Shown: piece by piece, positions 1-8,716 of the stretch
Numbering within the stretch: position 1 is the stretch's first letter
How the letters are laid out: each line of letters begins with the position of its first letter
Assembly (NCBI RefSeq): GCF_900117455.1
Contig: NZ_FPHO01000003.1
Span: forward strand, 1,330,501 to 1,394,500
DNA length: 64,000 bases
Reading direction: 5' to 3'
From: Hyphomicrobium sp. CS1GBMeth3
GTDB lineage: Bacteria; Pseudomonadota; Alphaproteobacteria; Rhizobiales; Hyphomicrobiaceae
Notes under the pieces: generated by a model
Databases searched by the model: none
Told to the model about the DNA's origin: nothing
The model's input: the letters and a program-made list of their open reading frames with translations, nothing else
Translations under genes and position numbers: made by a program

Positions 1-944
1 ATGACCGTGAGCAGGCTCTGAAAAGCGGCCGCGATGCGCCCGACCTTGGCGCGCACCAACTCCGCCGCATCCGGGTTGCGCTTTTGCGGCATGATCGACG
101 AGCCGGTCGTGAACCGGTCCGAAAGCCGGATGAAGCCGAACTGCGGCGTCATCCAGATCACGATCTCCTCGGCGAAGCGCGACAGGTGCACGGCCGTGAT
201 GGCAGCCGCCGCCAATACCTCGAGCGCGAAATCCCGGTCCGAGACGCCGTCGAGCGAGTTGGCCATCGGACGGTCGAAGCCCAGCTCCTCGGCGGTCTTG
301 TCGCGGTCGATCGGAAACGACGTGCCCGCCAGCGCCGCAGACCCGAGCGGGCACTCGTTGAGCCGCCGCCGCGCGTCGACGAACCGTCCGCGATCGCGCC
401 CCAGCATTTCCACGTAAGCAAGCAGATGATGCCCGAACGTCACTGGTTGCGCCGGCTGCAAGTGCGTGAAGCCCGGCATGACGGTCGCCGCGTGCTCCTC
501 GGCCTTGGCGACGAGGACCTCCTGCAGTCCGCCGATGGCCACGATCAGCGCATCGGCCGCATCGCGCACGAAAAGCCGGAAATCCGTCGCCACCTGGTCG
601 TTGCGCGAGCGCGCCGTATGGAGCCGCCCCGCCGAAGCGCCGATCAAATCCTTGAGCCGGCTCTCGACGTTCATGTGCACGTCCTCGAGCTCGCGCGAGA
701 ACGTGAAGCTCCCGTCGGCGATCTCGGCCGCCACCTGATCCAGCCCGCGCAGGATCTCGCGCGTATCGCTCTTGGTGATGATGCCGGTCTCCCCGAGCAT
801 CGCCGCATGCGCCTTCGAACCGCGGATATCCTGCGGCGCCAACACCTTGTCGAAGGAGACAGAGGCATTTATCTCCTGCATGATCTCGGCGGGCGAGGCA
901 GCAAAACGGCCGCCCCACATCTTGTTGGCTTTTTTCTCTGTCAC
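1..944 (-). CDS. argH: Argininosuccinate lyase, C-terminus outside window
   Basis: Catalyses the last step of arginine synthesis, splitting argininosuccinate into arginine and fumarate in the cytosol. About 314 residues are visible and the C-terminal part lies beyond base 1. Reading the minus strand, the N-terminus carries the family signature KMWGGRF, then [12 protein letters not shown] around residues 105-120, THLQP near 160, and the fumarase/lyase superfamily signature [12 protein letters not shown] near 285, which carries the catalytic serine loop. I chose GTG at 944 because it places KMWGGRF at the usual distance from the start; an in-frame ATG at 920 would cut into that motif. It is divergent from tlpA, a common arrangement in Hyphomicrobiales. 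Confidence 0.95.
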   Translation of the reverse strand, partial: MTEKKANKMWGGRFAASPAEIMQEINASVSFDKVLAPQDIRGSKAHAAMLGETGIITKSDTREILRGLDQVAAEIADGSFTFSRELEDVHMNVESRLKDLIGASAGRLHTARSRNDQVATDFRLFVRDAADALIVAIGGLQEVLVAKAEEHAATVMPGFTHLQPAQPVTFGHHLLAYVEMLGRDRGRFVDARRRLNECPLGSAALAGTSFPIDRDKTAEELGFDRPMANSLDGVSDRDFALEVLAAAAITAVHLSRFAEEIVIWMTPQFGFIRLSDRFTTGSSIMPQKRNPDAAELVRAKVGRIAAAFQSLLTV

Positions 945-1037
945 GGAATGGGCCCTCCGCGAGACCCCTGGTGTGCTTCAGAAAAGTCGGAACCGATTTT
1001 CCGAAGAGCGATCTAAACCAAATATCGGATCAGGTTG

Positions 1038-1703
1038 ATGAACGAAAACGGCAACGCGCCCGGCGCGCCCCGAAGAAGCACAGCGGCCGTCATCACCATG
1101 GCCGCGATTGCGGCTCTTGTCGGCTTTGCGGCGGTATACGGCACGCTTGGCCGGCCTGACAACACCAGCGTGCCCGAGACCTCGGCCGCCGCGCCGGAAA
1201 AGGGGGCGCCCGAAACCCGCCGCCGCGTGCCGGGCCTGCCGGCCTTCGTCTTCAAAACCGCACCCGAGACCCTTGCCGACGTCGCTTTCGTCGACGGCAC
1301 CGGCGCTGAGCGCAAGCTGAGCGACTTCCGCGGCAAGATCGTCCTTCTTAACCTTTGGGCGACCTGGTGCGCCCCCTGCCGCGAGGAGATGCCCTCGCTG
1401 GACCGCCTGCAGCAAGAGCTGGGCTCGGACACCTTCGAGGTCGTGGCGCTGGCGGTGGACCGCACCGGCCCTGATGCGGCGAGGAAGTTCCTCGACAGCA
1501 TCGGCGTCAAACAGCTGGCGCTCTACTCGGATACGACAACGCGAACCGGGTCCCAGCTCAAGGCCATCGGCATGCCGACGACGATCCTGATCGACGCCGA
1601 AGGCCGTGAGATCGGCCGCCTGCCCGGCCCCGCCGAATGGGACTCGGAGGATGCCAAACGGCTGATCCGCGAAACGATCGAAACCGCGGCCGCCTCCAAC
1701 TGA
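1038..1703 (+). CDS. tlpA: TlpA-type membrane-anchored thiol:disulfide oxidoreductase
   Basis: A 221-residue thioredoxin-fold protein. An N-terminal hydrophobic segment (about residues 18-38) should act as an uncleaved anchor, leaving the catalytic domain in the periplasm. The domain has the active site WATWCAPC (CxxC) near residue 115 and the conserved cis-proline segment GMPTTILID near 180. Family members reduce periplasmic thiols, classically in cytochrome oxidase copper-site and cytochrome c maturation. The length fits rhizobial TlpA. The start is ATG 1038; the TTG just before it is less likely. Divergently transcribed from argH. Confidence 0.9.
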   Translation: MNENGNAPGAPRRSTAAVITMAAIAALVGFAAVYGTLGRPDNTSVPETSAAAPEKGAPETRRRVPGLPAFVFKTAPETLADVAFVDGTGAERKLSDFRGKIVLLNLWATWCAPCREEMPSLDRLQQELGSDTFEVVALAVDRTGPDAARKFLDSIGVKQLALYSDTTTRTGSQLKAIGMPTTILIDAEGREIGRLPGPAEWDSEDAKRLIRETIETAAASN

Positions 1704-1730
1704 CGGCCGAAGGATCGGCCAGAAAACCTC

Positions 1731-2231
1731 TCAGAGAAATTGAGCGCTGAGCATCGCGAGCAGCGCCGCCGCCAACACGCCGGCGATCACGTTGCTGGTC
1801 TGCAGCCAGGCCGTAAGCCGTGCCTCGCGCGCGTCGGTCGCCGCGAGCGCGGCGAGCTTCCGATCCACATCGACGAGACTTTTGTACGTGATGCGTCCGA
1901 ATTCGGCGCGCGGGCCTTCGACAGCGTCGAGGCGCGCCCGCAAATCCTTGACTAGGCGGAGCATCTCATCGACCTTGTAATCTCTTGAATTTCTGAGGCT
2001 TTCTGCAAGCGCCTGAAAGCGCTGCGCCTGCTGCGCGTGATCCAGGAGATCGCTGACCTGGCCTTTCAGCGCTTCTTCGCGCCGCTCAAGCCGCTCGAGC
2101 TTCGCCGTAAGCCGGTCGATCGCGACCGCAGTCTCGGCGACGAAGCCATCCCGCGCGTTCCAAGGACCCGTCGTGACGATGCCGCTGCCCGAGCTTCCCG
2201 CTCCGGCCCCTTGGCCCTGCGTTCTGCCCAC
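1731..2231 (-). CDS. Hypothetical coiled-coil protein with C-terminal membrane anchor
   Basis: 166 residues, family not recognised. The N-terminal 25 residues are Gly/Ser-rich, residues about 35-135 are charged and heptad-like (for example LTAKLERLERREEALKG), and the last 25 residues form one hydrophobic segment, giving a predicted tail-anchored cytoplasmic coiled coil. It converges on tlpA with a 27 bp gap and is divergent from dapD. Codon use and GC look like the neighbours, so it is probably a real gene. No enzyme motif is visible and no function can be assigned. Confidence 0.6.
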   Translation of the reverse strand: MGRTQGQGAGAGSSGSGIVTTGPWNARDGFVAETAVAIDRLTAKLERLERREEALKGQVSDLLDHAQQAQRFQALAESLRNSRDYKVDEMLRLVKDLRARLDAVEGPRAEFGRITYKSLVDVDRKLAALAATDAREARLTAWLQTSNVIAGVLAAALLAMLSAQFL

Positions 2232-2439
2232 GGGAGACCTCCATACGCATTACTGTTCGCCGGCTTGGCGCGACCCGAGACCAGACCCGAGCGCGGCCAC
2301 CTACGTAAGATTAGACCGATCGCGTTAACGCCCGGTTTGCTTTGACACCCGAGGACGCACAAAACCGGCCGAATCATTGACAGTACCCCGCCGGGCGGCC
2401 ATGAACGCCTGCCGAACAAGAACGCCCAGGGGACACCAT

Positions 2440-3276
2440 ATGAGCAACCTTCAAACCACCATCGAGCAGGCCTGGGAGACCCGCGACAGCGTCACCTCCG
2501 CCACCAAGGGCGAGGTTCGCGATGCCGTCGAAACCACCTTGAACCTCCTGGACAAGGGCGAGGCGCGCGTCGCCGAGAAGAAGAACGGCGAGTGGGTCGT
2601 CAATCAATGGCTGAAGAAGGCGGTGCTGCTGTCGTTCCGGCTGAACGACATGGGGTTGATCTCCGGCGGCCCCGGAGGCTCGTCCTACTGGGACAAGGTG
2701 GCGCCCAAGTTCGCCGGCTGGACCGAGGACGACTTCAAGAAGGGCGGCTTTCGCGTTCTGCCAGGCGCGTTCGTGCGCCACTCGGCCTACATCGCCCCGG
2801 GCGCCGTGCTGCTGCCCGCGTTCGTGAACCTCGGCGCCTATGTCGATAGCGGCACCATGGTCGACACCTGGGCCACCGTCGGCTCGTGTGCACAGATCGG
2901 CAAGAACTGCCATATCTCGGGCGGCGCCGGCATCGGCGGCGTGCTGGAGCCGCTGCAGGCCGGCCCGGTCATCATCGAGGACAACTGCTTCATCGGCGCC
3001 CGCGCCGAGGTGGCGGAAGGCGTGCTGGTCGGCGAAGGCTCGGTGCTCTCCATGGGCGTCTACCTCGGCGCCTCGACGACCATCATCGACCGTACGACTG
3101 GCGAGAAGCACTTCGGCCGCGTGCCGCCCTACTCGGTGGTGGTGTCGGGCTCGATGGCAGGCAGGCCGCTTCCCAATGGCGAGCCGGGGCCGAACCTCTA
3201 CTGCGCCGTCATCGTGAAGCGCGTCGACGAGAAGACCCGCTCGAAGACCTCGATCAATGAGCTGCTGCGCGACTGA
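2440..3276 (+). CDS. dapD: 2,3,4,5-tetrahydropyridine-2,6-dicarboxylate N-succinyltransferase
   Basis: Transfers succinyl from succinyl-CoA to tetrahydrodipicolinate in the succinylase branch of lysine/meso-diaminopimelate synthesis. At 278 residues it has the normal family length. The N-terminal helical part is followed by a left-handed beta helix built of hexapeptide repeats (about residues 105-230; for example [20 protein letters not shown], then [15 protein letters not shown]), typical of trimeric acyltransferases. The start is ATG 2440, preceded by the purine-rich AGGGGA; an upstream in-frame start would add residues unlike the family. dapE follows 23 bp later, so the two are probably co-transcribed. 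Confidence 0.96.
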   Translation: MSNLQTTIEQAWETRDSVTSATKGEVRDAVETTLNLLDKGEARVAEKKNGEWVVNQWLKKAVLLSFRLNDMGLISGGPGGSSYWDKVAPKFAGWTEDDFKKGGFRVLPGAFVRHSAYIAPGAVLLPAFVNLGAYVDSGTMVDTWATVGSCAQIGKNCHISGGAGIGGVLEPLQAGPVIIEDNCFIGARAEVAEGVLVGEGSVLSMGVYLGASTTIIDRTTGEKHFGRVPPYSVVVSGSMAGRPLPNGEPGPNLYCAVIVKRVDEKTRSKTSINELLRD

Positions 3277-3299
3277 GCCGAGCGCATGAAGGCGATCCC

Positions 3300-4472
3300 A
3301 TGGCCCTCGATCCGCGAGACCCCGTTGCACTGACGCAAGCGCTGATCCGCTGTGAAAGCGTAACGCCCGACGAGGGCGGCGCGCTCTCGCTGCTCGAGAG
3401 CGTGCTGAAGCCCGCGGGGTTCACGTGCCATCGCCTGACCTTCCGCGAGGCCGGAACGCCAGACGTGGAGAACCTATACGCACGCATCGGGAACACCGCC
3501 CCCCACCTTTCGTTCGCGGGCCACACGGACGTCGTTCCCGCAGGCGACATCGATGCCTGGACCGTGCCGCCGTTCTCGGGAGAGATACGCGACGGAAACC
3601 TGTTCGGCCGCGGCGCTGTCGACATGAAGGGTGGCGTGGCCTGCTTCGTCTCGGCTGCCCTGCGCCATCTCGCGGAAAACGGCGGCAAGCCGAAGGGCTC
3701 GATCTCGCTCCTGATCACCGGCGACGAGGAAGGCCCCTCGATCAACGGCACGGCCAAGCTGCTCGACTGGCTGAAGGCGGGCGGCGAAACGCTCGACGCC
3801 TGCATCGTCGGCGAGCCCTCGAATCCCGAGGCTCTGGGCGACGAGATCAAGATCGGCCGCCGCGGATCGGTAACGGCAGAGATCGTCGTGCACGGCCGCC
3901 AGGGCCACGCGGCTTACCCGCAGAAGGCCGACAACCCGATCCCGAAGCTCGTGCGCATTCTCGATCGGCTGTCGTCCACCGAGATCGACCTAGGCACCGA
4001 GCATTTCGAGCCGTCGAACTTGCAGGTAACGGTGCTCTCGGTGCCGAACCGTGCCAGTAACGTCATTCCGGCGGACGCGCGCGCTACGCTCAACATTCGC
4101 TACAACGACACCTGGCGCCGCCCGACAATCGAAGCCTGGGTGCGCGAGCAGTGCGCGGCCGCAGCCGCCACGATCGGCGCCAGCTACGACATCACGTTTG
4201 CCGGCACCGGCGATGTGTTCCTGACCAGCCCCGGTGTGCTCGTCGAAACGCTGAGCGCTGCCGTCGTTGCCGAGACCGGGCGCACACCGGCGCTCACGAC
4301 AGGCGGCGGCACGTCGGACGCGCGCTTCATCAAGGACGTCTGCCCGGTCGTGGAATTCGGCCTCGTCAACAAGACGATCCACGCCGTCGACGAGCACGTT
4401 CCGCTCGACGATCTCGCGCGCCTGACCGCGATCTACCAGCGCTTCCTCGCCGTGTACTTCGCAACCAAGTAG
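3300..4472 (+). CDS. dapE: Succinyl-diaminopimelate desuccinylase
   Basis: Zinc-dependent M20-family hydrolase that removes succinate from N-succinyl-L,L-diaminopimelate. It is 390 residues long. Metal and catalytic motifs are in order: GHTDVVP (about 75-81), RGAVDMKGG (about 103-111, with the bridging Asp), GDEEG (about 141, with the general-base Glu) and a terminal metal-ligand region near NKTIHAVDE (about 358). The dimerisation lid lies between residues 180 and 290. It directly follows dapD in the same orientation. With dapB, dapF and asd elsewhere in this window, the succinylase route is almost complete here. Confidence 0.96.
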   Translation: MALDPRDPVALTQALIRCESVTPDEGGALSLLESVLKPAGFTCHRLTFREAGTPDVENLYARIGNTAPHLSFAGHTDVVPAGDIDAWTVPPFSGEIRDGNLFGRGAVDMKGGVACFVSAALRHLAENGGKPKGSISLLITGDEEGPSINGTAKLLDWLKAGGETLDACIVGEPSNPEALGDEIKIGRRGSVTAEIVVHGRQGHAAYPQKADNPIPKLVRILDRLSSTEIDLGTEHFEPSNLQVTVLSVPNRASNVIPADARATLNIRYNDTWRRPTIEAWVREQCAAAAATIGASYDITFAGTGDVFLTSPGVLVETLSAAVVAETGRTPALTTGGGTSDARFIKDVCPVVEFGLVNKTIHAVDEHVPLDDLARLTAIYQRFLAVYFATK

Positions 4473-4602
4473 ACACCCGGCCCTTGCCGAGGTGACGGAA
4501 CGTCGGGGTGGGGGAAAGGCAGCCGCCGTTGGGGGACAGGGAAGCCGGCGGCCGCAACGCTCCGTCACCCGGACAAGGGCCGGGCTGTTCGTCTTCTCGA
4601 AA

Positions 4603-5376
4603 CTAGAACGTCAGCACCGACCCGCCAGATGCCTCGACGATCTGCCCCGTGACCCAGCGCCCGCTGGGGCCAGACAAGAAGCCAACAACGTCCGCGATAT
4701 CTTCGGGCTTGCCGATCCGTTTCAGTGCCTGCTTGCTCTTTACGAATTCGGCGGCTGCCGGATCACGTGCAAATGCCGCTGCCATGTCCGTGTCGATCAC
4801 GCCGGGCGCGACCGCGTTCACAGTTATCGAGCGTGGTCCGAGATCATGCGCGAGCAACTTCGTGAGATTGTCGATTGGCGCCTTGAGCGCCGAATAGGCT
4901 GCCGCGTCTGTTACAGGCGTGCGCACAACGCCGCTCGATATGTTGACGATGCGCCCGCCGTCTCGCAGCCGCTTTGTCGCCTCCTGCGTAGCAAGAAACA
5001 CCGAGCGCACATTGACCGTGTAAATCTCATCGAGAACCTGCTCGGTGGTACTCGCAAAATCCGCGAACGGCGCAATCGCCGCATTGTTGACGAGGATATC
5101 GAACTGCGTCGAGCCCGTGCGCGCCCGAAGCCCAGTGTCGAGCGCCGCAAAAAGCTGCTTCACGCCATCCTTGGCGGCAAGGTCGGCTCCGACGGCGAAC
5201 GCCGAACCCCCTTTCTCCGTGATGCCGGCGACGACGTCGTCGGCCGCGCCTTTGCTTCGTCCGTAATGGATAGCGACGAGCGCACCGTCACCGGCCAGAC
5301 GCTCCGCAATTGCCCGGCCGATGCCGCGGCTCGCACCCGTAACCACTGCAATCTTACCTTCAAGGGGACGCACCAT
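4603..5376 (-). CDS. SDR-family NAD(P)-dependent oxidoreductase
   Basis: Classical short-chain dehydrogenase of 257 residues. It has the cofactor motif TGASRGIG near residue 13, NNAA near 92, an active-site serine in ISSG near 141 and the catalytic YSALK (YxxxK). Substrate cannot be deduced; the sequence resembles the FabG-like 3-oxoacyl reductase / glucose dehydrogenase branch. The start is ATG 5376, since GGAG lies about 8 bases upstream. It is divergent from an ArsR-type repressor gene 157 bp away, so the repressor probably controls it. Confidence 0.88.
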   Translation of the reverse strand: MVRPLEGKIAVVTGASRGIGRAIAERLAGDGALVAIHYGRSKGAADDVVAGITEKGGSAFAVGADLAAKDGVKQLFAALDTGLRARTGSTQFDILVNNAAIAPFADFASTTEQVLDEIYTVNVRSVFLATQEATKRLRDGGRIVNISSGVVRTPVTDAAAYSALKAPIDNLTKLLAHDLGPRSITVNAVAPGVIDTDMAAAFARDPAAAEFVKSKQALKRIGKPEDIADVVGFLSGPSGRWVTGQIVEASGGSVLTF

Positions 5377-5533
5377 TGTGAATTCTCCATATCCCTCAGC
5401 CTGTTGACCCAACGCTGTGTCGCGGGGCGTAAAGCGTCGCGCCCCGGTCGAGACCTCAAATAGGGCTCCGATTCCGAAGTTCAAGACTATCGAACTATTG
5501 AATTAGAACAGCGTGGCTGCCATATCGGATGCT

Positions 5534-5881
5534 ATGAAACGACCGTTCGTGCATCCGGTGACCGAGGATTTGAAGCTCGAGAGCGTGCTCTACGCGCTCG
5601 CCGATCCCGTGCGGCTTGAGATTGTGCGCCGCCTAGTCAACGGCGATTGCCCGCTCAACTGCTCATCGGCCGCACCCGCGCACCTCGCGAAGTCTACGCA
5701 GTCTCATCACTTTCAGATCTTGCGCGAGGCGGGCCTCATCTGCTCGGAGCGGCGTGGCACTGAGGTCGTGAACTCGTTGCGCTTGAACGAGATCGAGCAG
5801 AAATTTCCGGGCGTCGTCGGCGCCATCCTGGCCGCCGCCAAGCCGCTCAAGTGCCCGGACGAGGAACCGCGCAACGGCTGA
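5534..5881 (+). CDS. ArsR-family winged-helix transcriptional regulator
   Basis: 115 residues. The winged-helix fold is recognisable: LYALADPVRLEIVRRL (helix 1-2) followed by AKSTQSHHFQILREAGLI, the recognition helix of ArsR/SmtB proteins, then a short wing (SERRGTEVVNSLRL). Two cysteines (GDCPLNC, near residues 38-42) sit before the recognition helix. Their position differs from the classical ELCVCD metal site, so thiol or metal sensing is possible but not shown. ATG 5534 was chosen over an in-frame GTG at 5513. It is divergent from the SDR gene, its most likely target. Confidence 0.85.
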   Translation: MKRPFVHPVTEDLKLESVLYALADPVRLEIVRRLVNGDCPLNCSSAAPAHLAKSTQSHHFQILREAGLICSERRGTEVVNSLRLNEIEQKFPGVVGAILAAAKPLKCPDEEPRNG

Positions 5882-5895
5882 TCGCGGCCTGCGAG

Positions 5896-7032
5896 CTACC
5901 GGAAATGCTTCGAGAGCTTGAGGCCTTGCGCCTGGTAGTTGCTACCGACATCTCGCCCATAAAGGATCTCGGGTACCTCGGCCATGCGCTCGTAGACGAG
6001 CCGGCCGATGATCTGCCCATCCTCGAGAATGAACGGCACCGTATGCGAGCGCACTTCGAGCACCACACGCGAGCCGGCGCCACCCGCCGCTGAATGCCCG
6101 AAGCCGGGATCCATGAACCCCGCGTAGTGCACGCGGAACTCGCCGACCAGCGGGTTGAACGGCATCATCTCCGCCGCATGCGTCGGCGGGATGTGCACGG
6201 CCTCTTTCGAGGCGAGAATGTAGAACTGGTCCGGATCGAGGATCAGCCTGCGGTGCGTGTCCGCGCGCACCGGCTCCCAGTAATCCGCGATCGCGCAGGC
6301 CCCCGGCGCATCGACGTCGACCACGCCCGTGTGCTTCTTCGCACGATAGCCGACGAGGCCCGCACCATCGCCGGCGAGATCGACCGACAGCGCGATGCCG
6401 TCGTGGATATCCGCTTTGCCGCCCGAGACCAGCGTCTCCCGCGCCTGCAGCTGCCTCAACCCGTCATCGGTCTCGCGCGGATTGCCCTCGCGAAAGCGAA
6501 GCTGCGACAGCTTCGAGCCCTTACGCACGACGATGGGGAAGGTCTGCGGGCAGATCTCGGCATAGAGCGGACCGGCATAACCGGCCGGCACGAGATCGAA
6601 AGCCGGAACACCGTCGGCGATGACACGCGTGAACACGTCGAGCCGCCCCGTCGAACTCTTGGGATTGGCCGACGCAGCAATCGCCTGCGGCAACGCAAGA
6701 CTCTCGAGCAACGGCACGACGTAAACGCACCCGGTCTCGAGCACCGCCCCGTTCTCGATATCGACGGCGTGCAGCTTAAGGTCCTCGAGGCGCTCGCTGA
6801 CGCGCCCACCCGGAGCAGGAAGGAAGCTCGCACGCACGCGATAGGCGCGCGGCCCAAGACGCAGATCCACGCTCGCCGGCTGAAGCTGTCCCGCATCCCA
6901 CACGGCTTCGCTCTTGAGCGCCCCGGCCGCGATCAGCTCGCGGATCGCTTGCACGGGGAGAATGCCGCCAGCGGCTGCGGCGCCACCGGGCGAGATCGCC
7001 TCCGACTCAGCGATTTTCGACGCTTGGGGCAT
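5896..7032 (-). CDS. dcd: 2'-deoxycytidine 5'-triphosphate deaminase, long form
   Basis: Converts dCTP to dUTP for thymidylate synthesis. At 378 residues it is about twice as long as the enterobacterial Dcd (about 190), matching the long form found in alphaproteobacteria. The dUTPase-like trimer fold appears twice: an N-terminal copy with LQPASVDLRLG (about 45-56) and ANPKSSTGRLDVF (about 122-135), and a C-terminal copy with a second core ending near HSAAGGAGSRVVLEVR. ATG 7032 has AGGAG 8 bases upstream. The gene is divergent from the metZ leader. Confidence 0.88.
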   Translation of the reverse strand: MPQASKIAESEAISPGGAAAAGGILPVQAIRELIAAGALKSEAVWDAGQLQPASVDLRLGPRAYRVRASFLPAPGGRVSERLEDLKLHAVDIENGAVLETGCVYVVPLLESLALPQAIAASANPKSSTGRLDVFTRVIADGVPAFDLVPAGYAGPLYAEICPQTFPIVVRKGSKLSQLRFREGNPRETDDGLRQLQARETLVSGGKADIHDGIALSVDLAGDGAGLVGYRAKKHTGVVDVDAPGACAIADYWEPVRADTHRRLILDPDQFYILASKEAVHIPPTHAAEMMPFNPLVGEFRVHYAGFMDPGFGHSAAGGAGSRVVLEVRSHTVPFILEDGQIIGRLVYERMAEVPEILYGRDVGSNYQAQGLKLSKHFR

Positions 7033-7126
7033 TGCGTTAACTCCTGCTCTCGACCGCCCTAGACCATGATCGCACCGGATCCTACCCATCCTGCGCATGA
7101 ATCATTGTCCCAACTCACGATCTAAT

Positions 7127-7143
7127 GCGGGCAGCATGCCCGC
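7127..7143. other. Perfect 7-bp hairpin/palindrome between dcd and metZ
   Basis: GCGGGCA and TGCCCGC are separated by a GCA triloop. There is no T tract on either side, so it is not an intrinsic terminator. It could be an operator or a stem in the dcd leader. It lies about 95 bp upstream of dcd and just upstream of the predicted metZ promoter. Confidence 0.4.
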
Positions 7144-7160
7144 TCTAGACGAACGGCCCC

Positions 7161-7188
7161 TTGACGCCAAGAGGCGGAAGGGTCTAAT
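7161..7188 (+). promoter_or_regulatory. Predicted sigma-70-type promoter for metZ
   Basis: TTGACG (-35, 7161-7166) and TCTAAT (-10, 7183-7188) with a 16-base spacer. Transcription would begin near 7195, about 40 bases before the SAM-II riboswitch. Assignment rests on match to consensus and on position. Confidence 0.5.
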
Positions 7189-7233
7189 CCGGCTGTTATC
7201 CCGTCTGGACCCTCTGGACCATGACAACGGGAT

Positions 7234-7290
7234 CGTGGTGATTTGGCCGGCCGGCTTGCAGCCACGTAAAATAACTCGCTAAAAATGGCC
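7234..7290 (+). promoter_or_regulatory. SAM-II (SAM-alpha) riboswitch upstream of metZ
   Basis: The class consensus is visible. P1 is CGTGG (7234-7238) pairing with CCACG (7262-7266). It is followed on the 5' side by the conserved loop GATTT (7240-7244), and on the 3' side by the conserved GCTAAAAA (7278-7285). GGCC at 7245-7248 can pair with GGCC at 7287-7290 to close the pseudoknot. SAM-II elements are known to turn methionine-synthesis genes off when S-adenosylmethionine is abundant, and typically lie before metA, metX or metZ in alphaproteobacteria. The metZ start is 160 bases downstream, so here the element probably acts through the terminator that follows rather than by hiding the ribosome site. 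Confidence 0.88.
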
Positions 7291-7300
7291 CATGCGCGTG

Positions 7301-7357
7301 ACCCGGCGACCGGTCCGCCCTGGCTCATTGGAGGCGGGGAGGACAGCCGGGTTTTTT
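7301..7357 (+). terminator. Intrinsic terminator/attenuator in the metZ leader
   Basis: ACCCGGC (7301-7307) pairs with GCCGGGT (7346-7352), enclosing a second hairpin CCGCC/GGCGG (7315-7319 with 7333-7337), and is followed by a run of T (7352-7357). It sits between the SAM-II riboswitch and metZ. CCGGC of the 5' arm (7303-7307) can alternatively pair with GCCGG inside the riboswitch (7246-7250 or 7250-7254), a possible antiterminator that SAM binding would remove. The switch mechanism is inference. Confidence 0.65.
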
Positions 7358-7449
7358 ATTGGCCGCTGTCGGCGCGGGCGCCTGTGCTCGCGACTGACTC
7401 CACGGCCGGAACATGCGGGCGAAAGCCCCGACGCGCGAGGTATGCCGCC

Positions 7450-8670
7450 ATGGCACAAGACAACAGAGCCCCGATTTCCGCCGATCCCGCAAGCTGGAGC
7501 CCCGAGACACAACTCGTCCACGGCGGCACGCTGCGCTCCGGCTTTGGCGAAACCTCGGAAGCGCTGTTCCTGACACAGGGCTTTGTCTACACGTCCGCCG
7601 AGCAGGCCGAGGCCCGTTTCAAGAACGAGGACCCGGGCTTCCAATACTCACGCTTCGCAAATCCGACCGTCTCGATGTTCGAGGAGCGGCTCCGCCTTCT
7701 CGAGGGAGCCGAGGTCGCGCGCGCCGCCGCAACCGGCATGGCCGCCGTCACCGCGGGCCTGCTGTCGTTCCTCTCCGCCGGCGATCACATCGTCGCCGCC
7801 CGTGCCATGTTCGGCTCCTGTCGCTACATCGTCGAGACGCTGTGTCCGCGCTTTGGCATCGCCATGACGCTGATTGATGGCCGCGATATCAACGCCTGGA
7901 AGGCTGCGATCCGGCCCAACACGAAGGGCTTCTTCTTCGAGACGCCGGCCAACCCGACGCTCGACCTCGTCGATATCGCAGCGGTCAGCGCGCTTGCACG
8001 CGAGCATGGCATCAAAACCGTCGTCGACAATGTCTTCGCAACGCCGATGCTGCAGCGTCCGCTCGCCCATGGCGCCGATGTCGTCGTCTACTCGGCGACG
8101 AAGCACATCGATGGCCAGGGCCGCTGCCTCGGCGGCGCCGTGCTCTGCAGCGAGAAATTCCTGACCGATCACCTGCAGGATTTCATCCGCCAGACCGGCC
8201 CGTCGCTCTCTCCATTCAACGCCTGGGTCATGCTGAAGGGCCTCGAGACGCTGCCGATCCGCGTCAAGGCTCAGAGCGCCGCGGCTGCCTTCCTCGCCGA
8301 CCGCCTCGCCGAGCTGAAGGGCGTCTCGCGCGTGATCTATTGCGGCCGCTCCGACCATCCGCAGGCCGCACTGGCCAGGAAGCAGATGACCGGTGGCGGA
8401 CAGATGATCGCGTTCGAGGTCGAAGGCGGCAAGGAGGCGGCCTTCCGCCTCCAGAACGCGCTCAAGATCATCTTGATCTCCAATAACCTCGGCGATGCGA
8501 AGAGCATCATCACCCATCCGGCAACCACGACGCACTTCCGCATCGGCCCCGAGGCCCGCGCCGAGCTTGGCATTACCGACGGCATGCTGCGCCTGTCGGT
8601 CGGCCTCGAGAACGAGCACGACCTCGCAGCCGATCTGGAGGCAGCCGTCGCCGCCGCCCGCTCGGCCTGA
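7450..8670 (+). CDS. metZ: O-succinylhomoserine sulfhydrylase
   Basis: PLP enzyme of the Cys/Met metabolism family that makes homocysteine directly from O-succinylhomoserine and sulfide. It has 406 residues. The N-terminal STRLVHGG-like segment (TQLVHGG) is followed by QYSRFANPTVSMFEERL and, near residue 220, the PLP-lysine region VVYSATKHIDGQGRCLGG. ATG 7450 gives the normal family length; an in-frame ATG at 7285 lies inside the riboswitch and would add 55 atypical residues. Regulation is by the upstream SAM-II riboswitch and terminator. apaG and argE follow in the same direction. Confidence 0.92.
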   Translation: MAQDNRAPISADPASWSPETQLVHGGTLRSGFGETSEALFLTQGFVYTSAEQAEARFKNEDPGFQYSRFANPTVSMFEERLRLLEGAEVARAAATGMAAVTAGLLSFLSAGDHIVAARAMFGSCRYIVETLCPRFGIAMTLIDGRDINAWKAAIRPNTKGFFFETPANPTLDLVDIAAVSALAREHGIKTVVDNVFATPMLQRPLAHGADVVVYSATKHIDGQGRCLGGAVLCSEKFLTDHLQDFIRQTGPSLSPFNAWVMLKGLETLPIRVKAQSAAAAFLADRLAELKGVSRVIYCGRSDHPQAALARKQMTGGGQMIAFEVEGGKEAAFRLQNALKIILISNNLGDAKSIITHPATTTHFRIGPEARAELGITDGMLRLSVGLENEHDLAADLEAAVAAARSA

Positions 8671-8716
8671 CCTTCCGCGAGCAAGACCATTGACGCCGCG
8701 GCGCCGGCCCGTGGTA

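Noticed and set aside
7285..7449. In-frame ATG at 7285 extending metZ by 55 residues
   Set aside because: It lies inside the riboswitch 3' strand with no ribosome site, the extension is not like the family, and it crosses the terminator.
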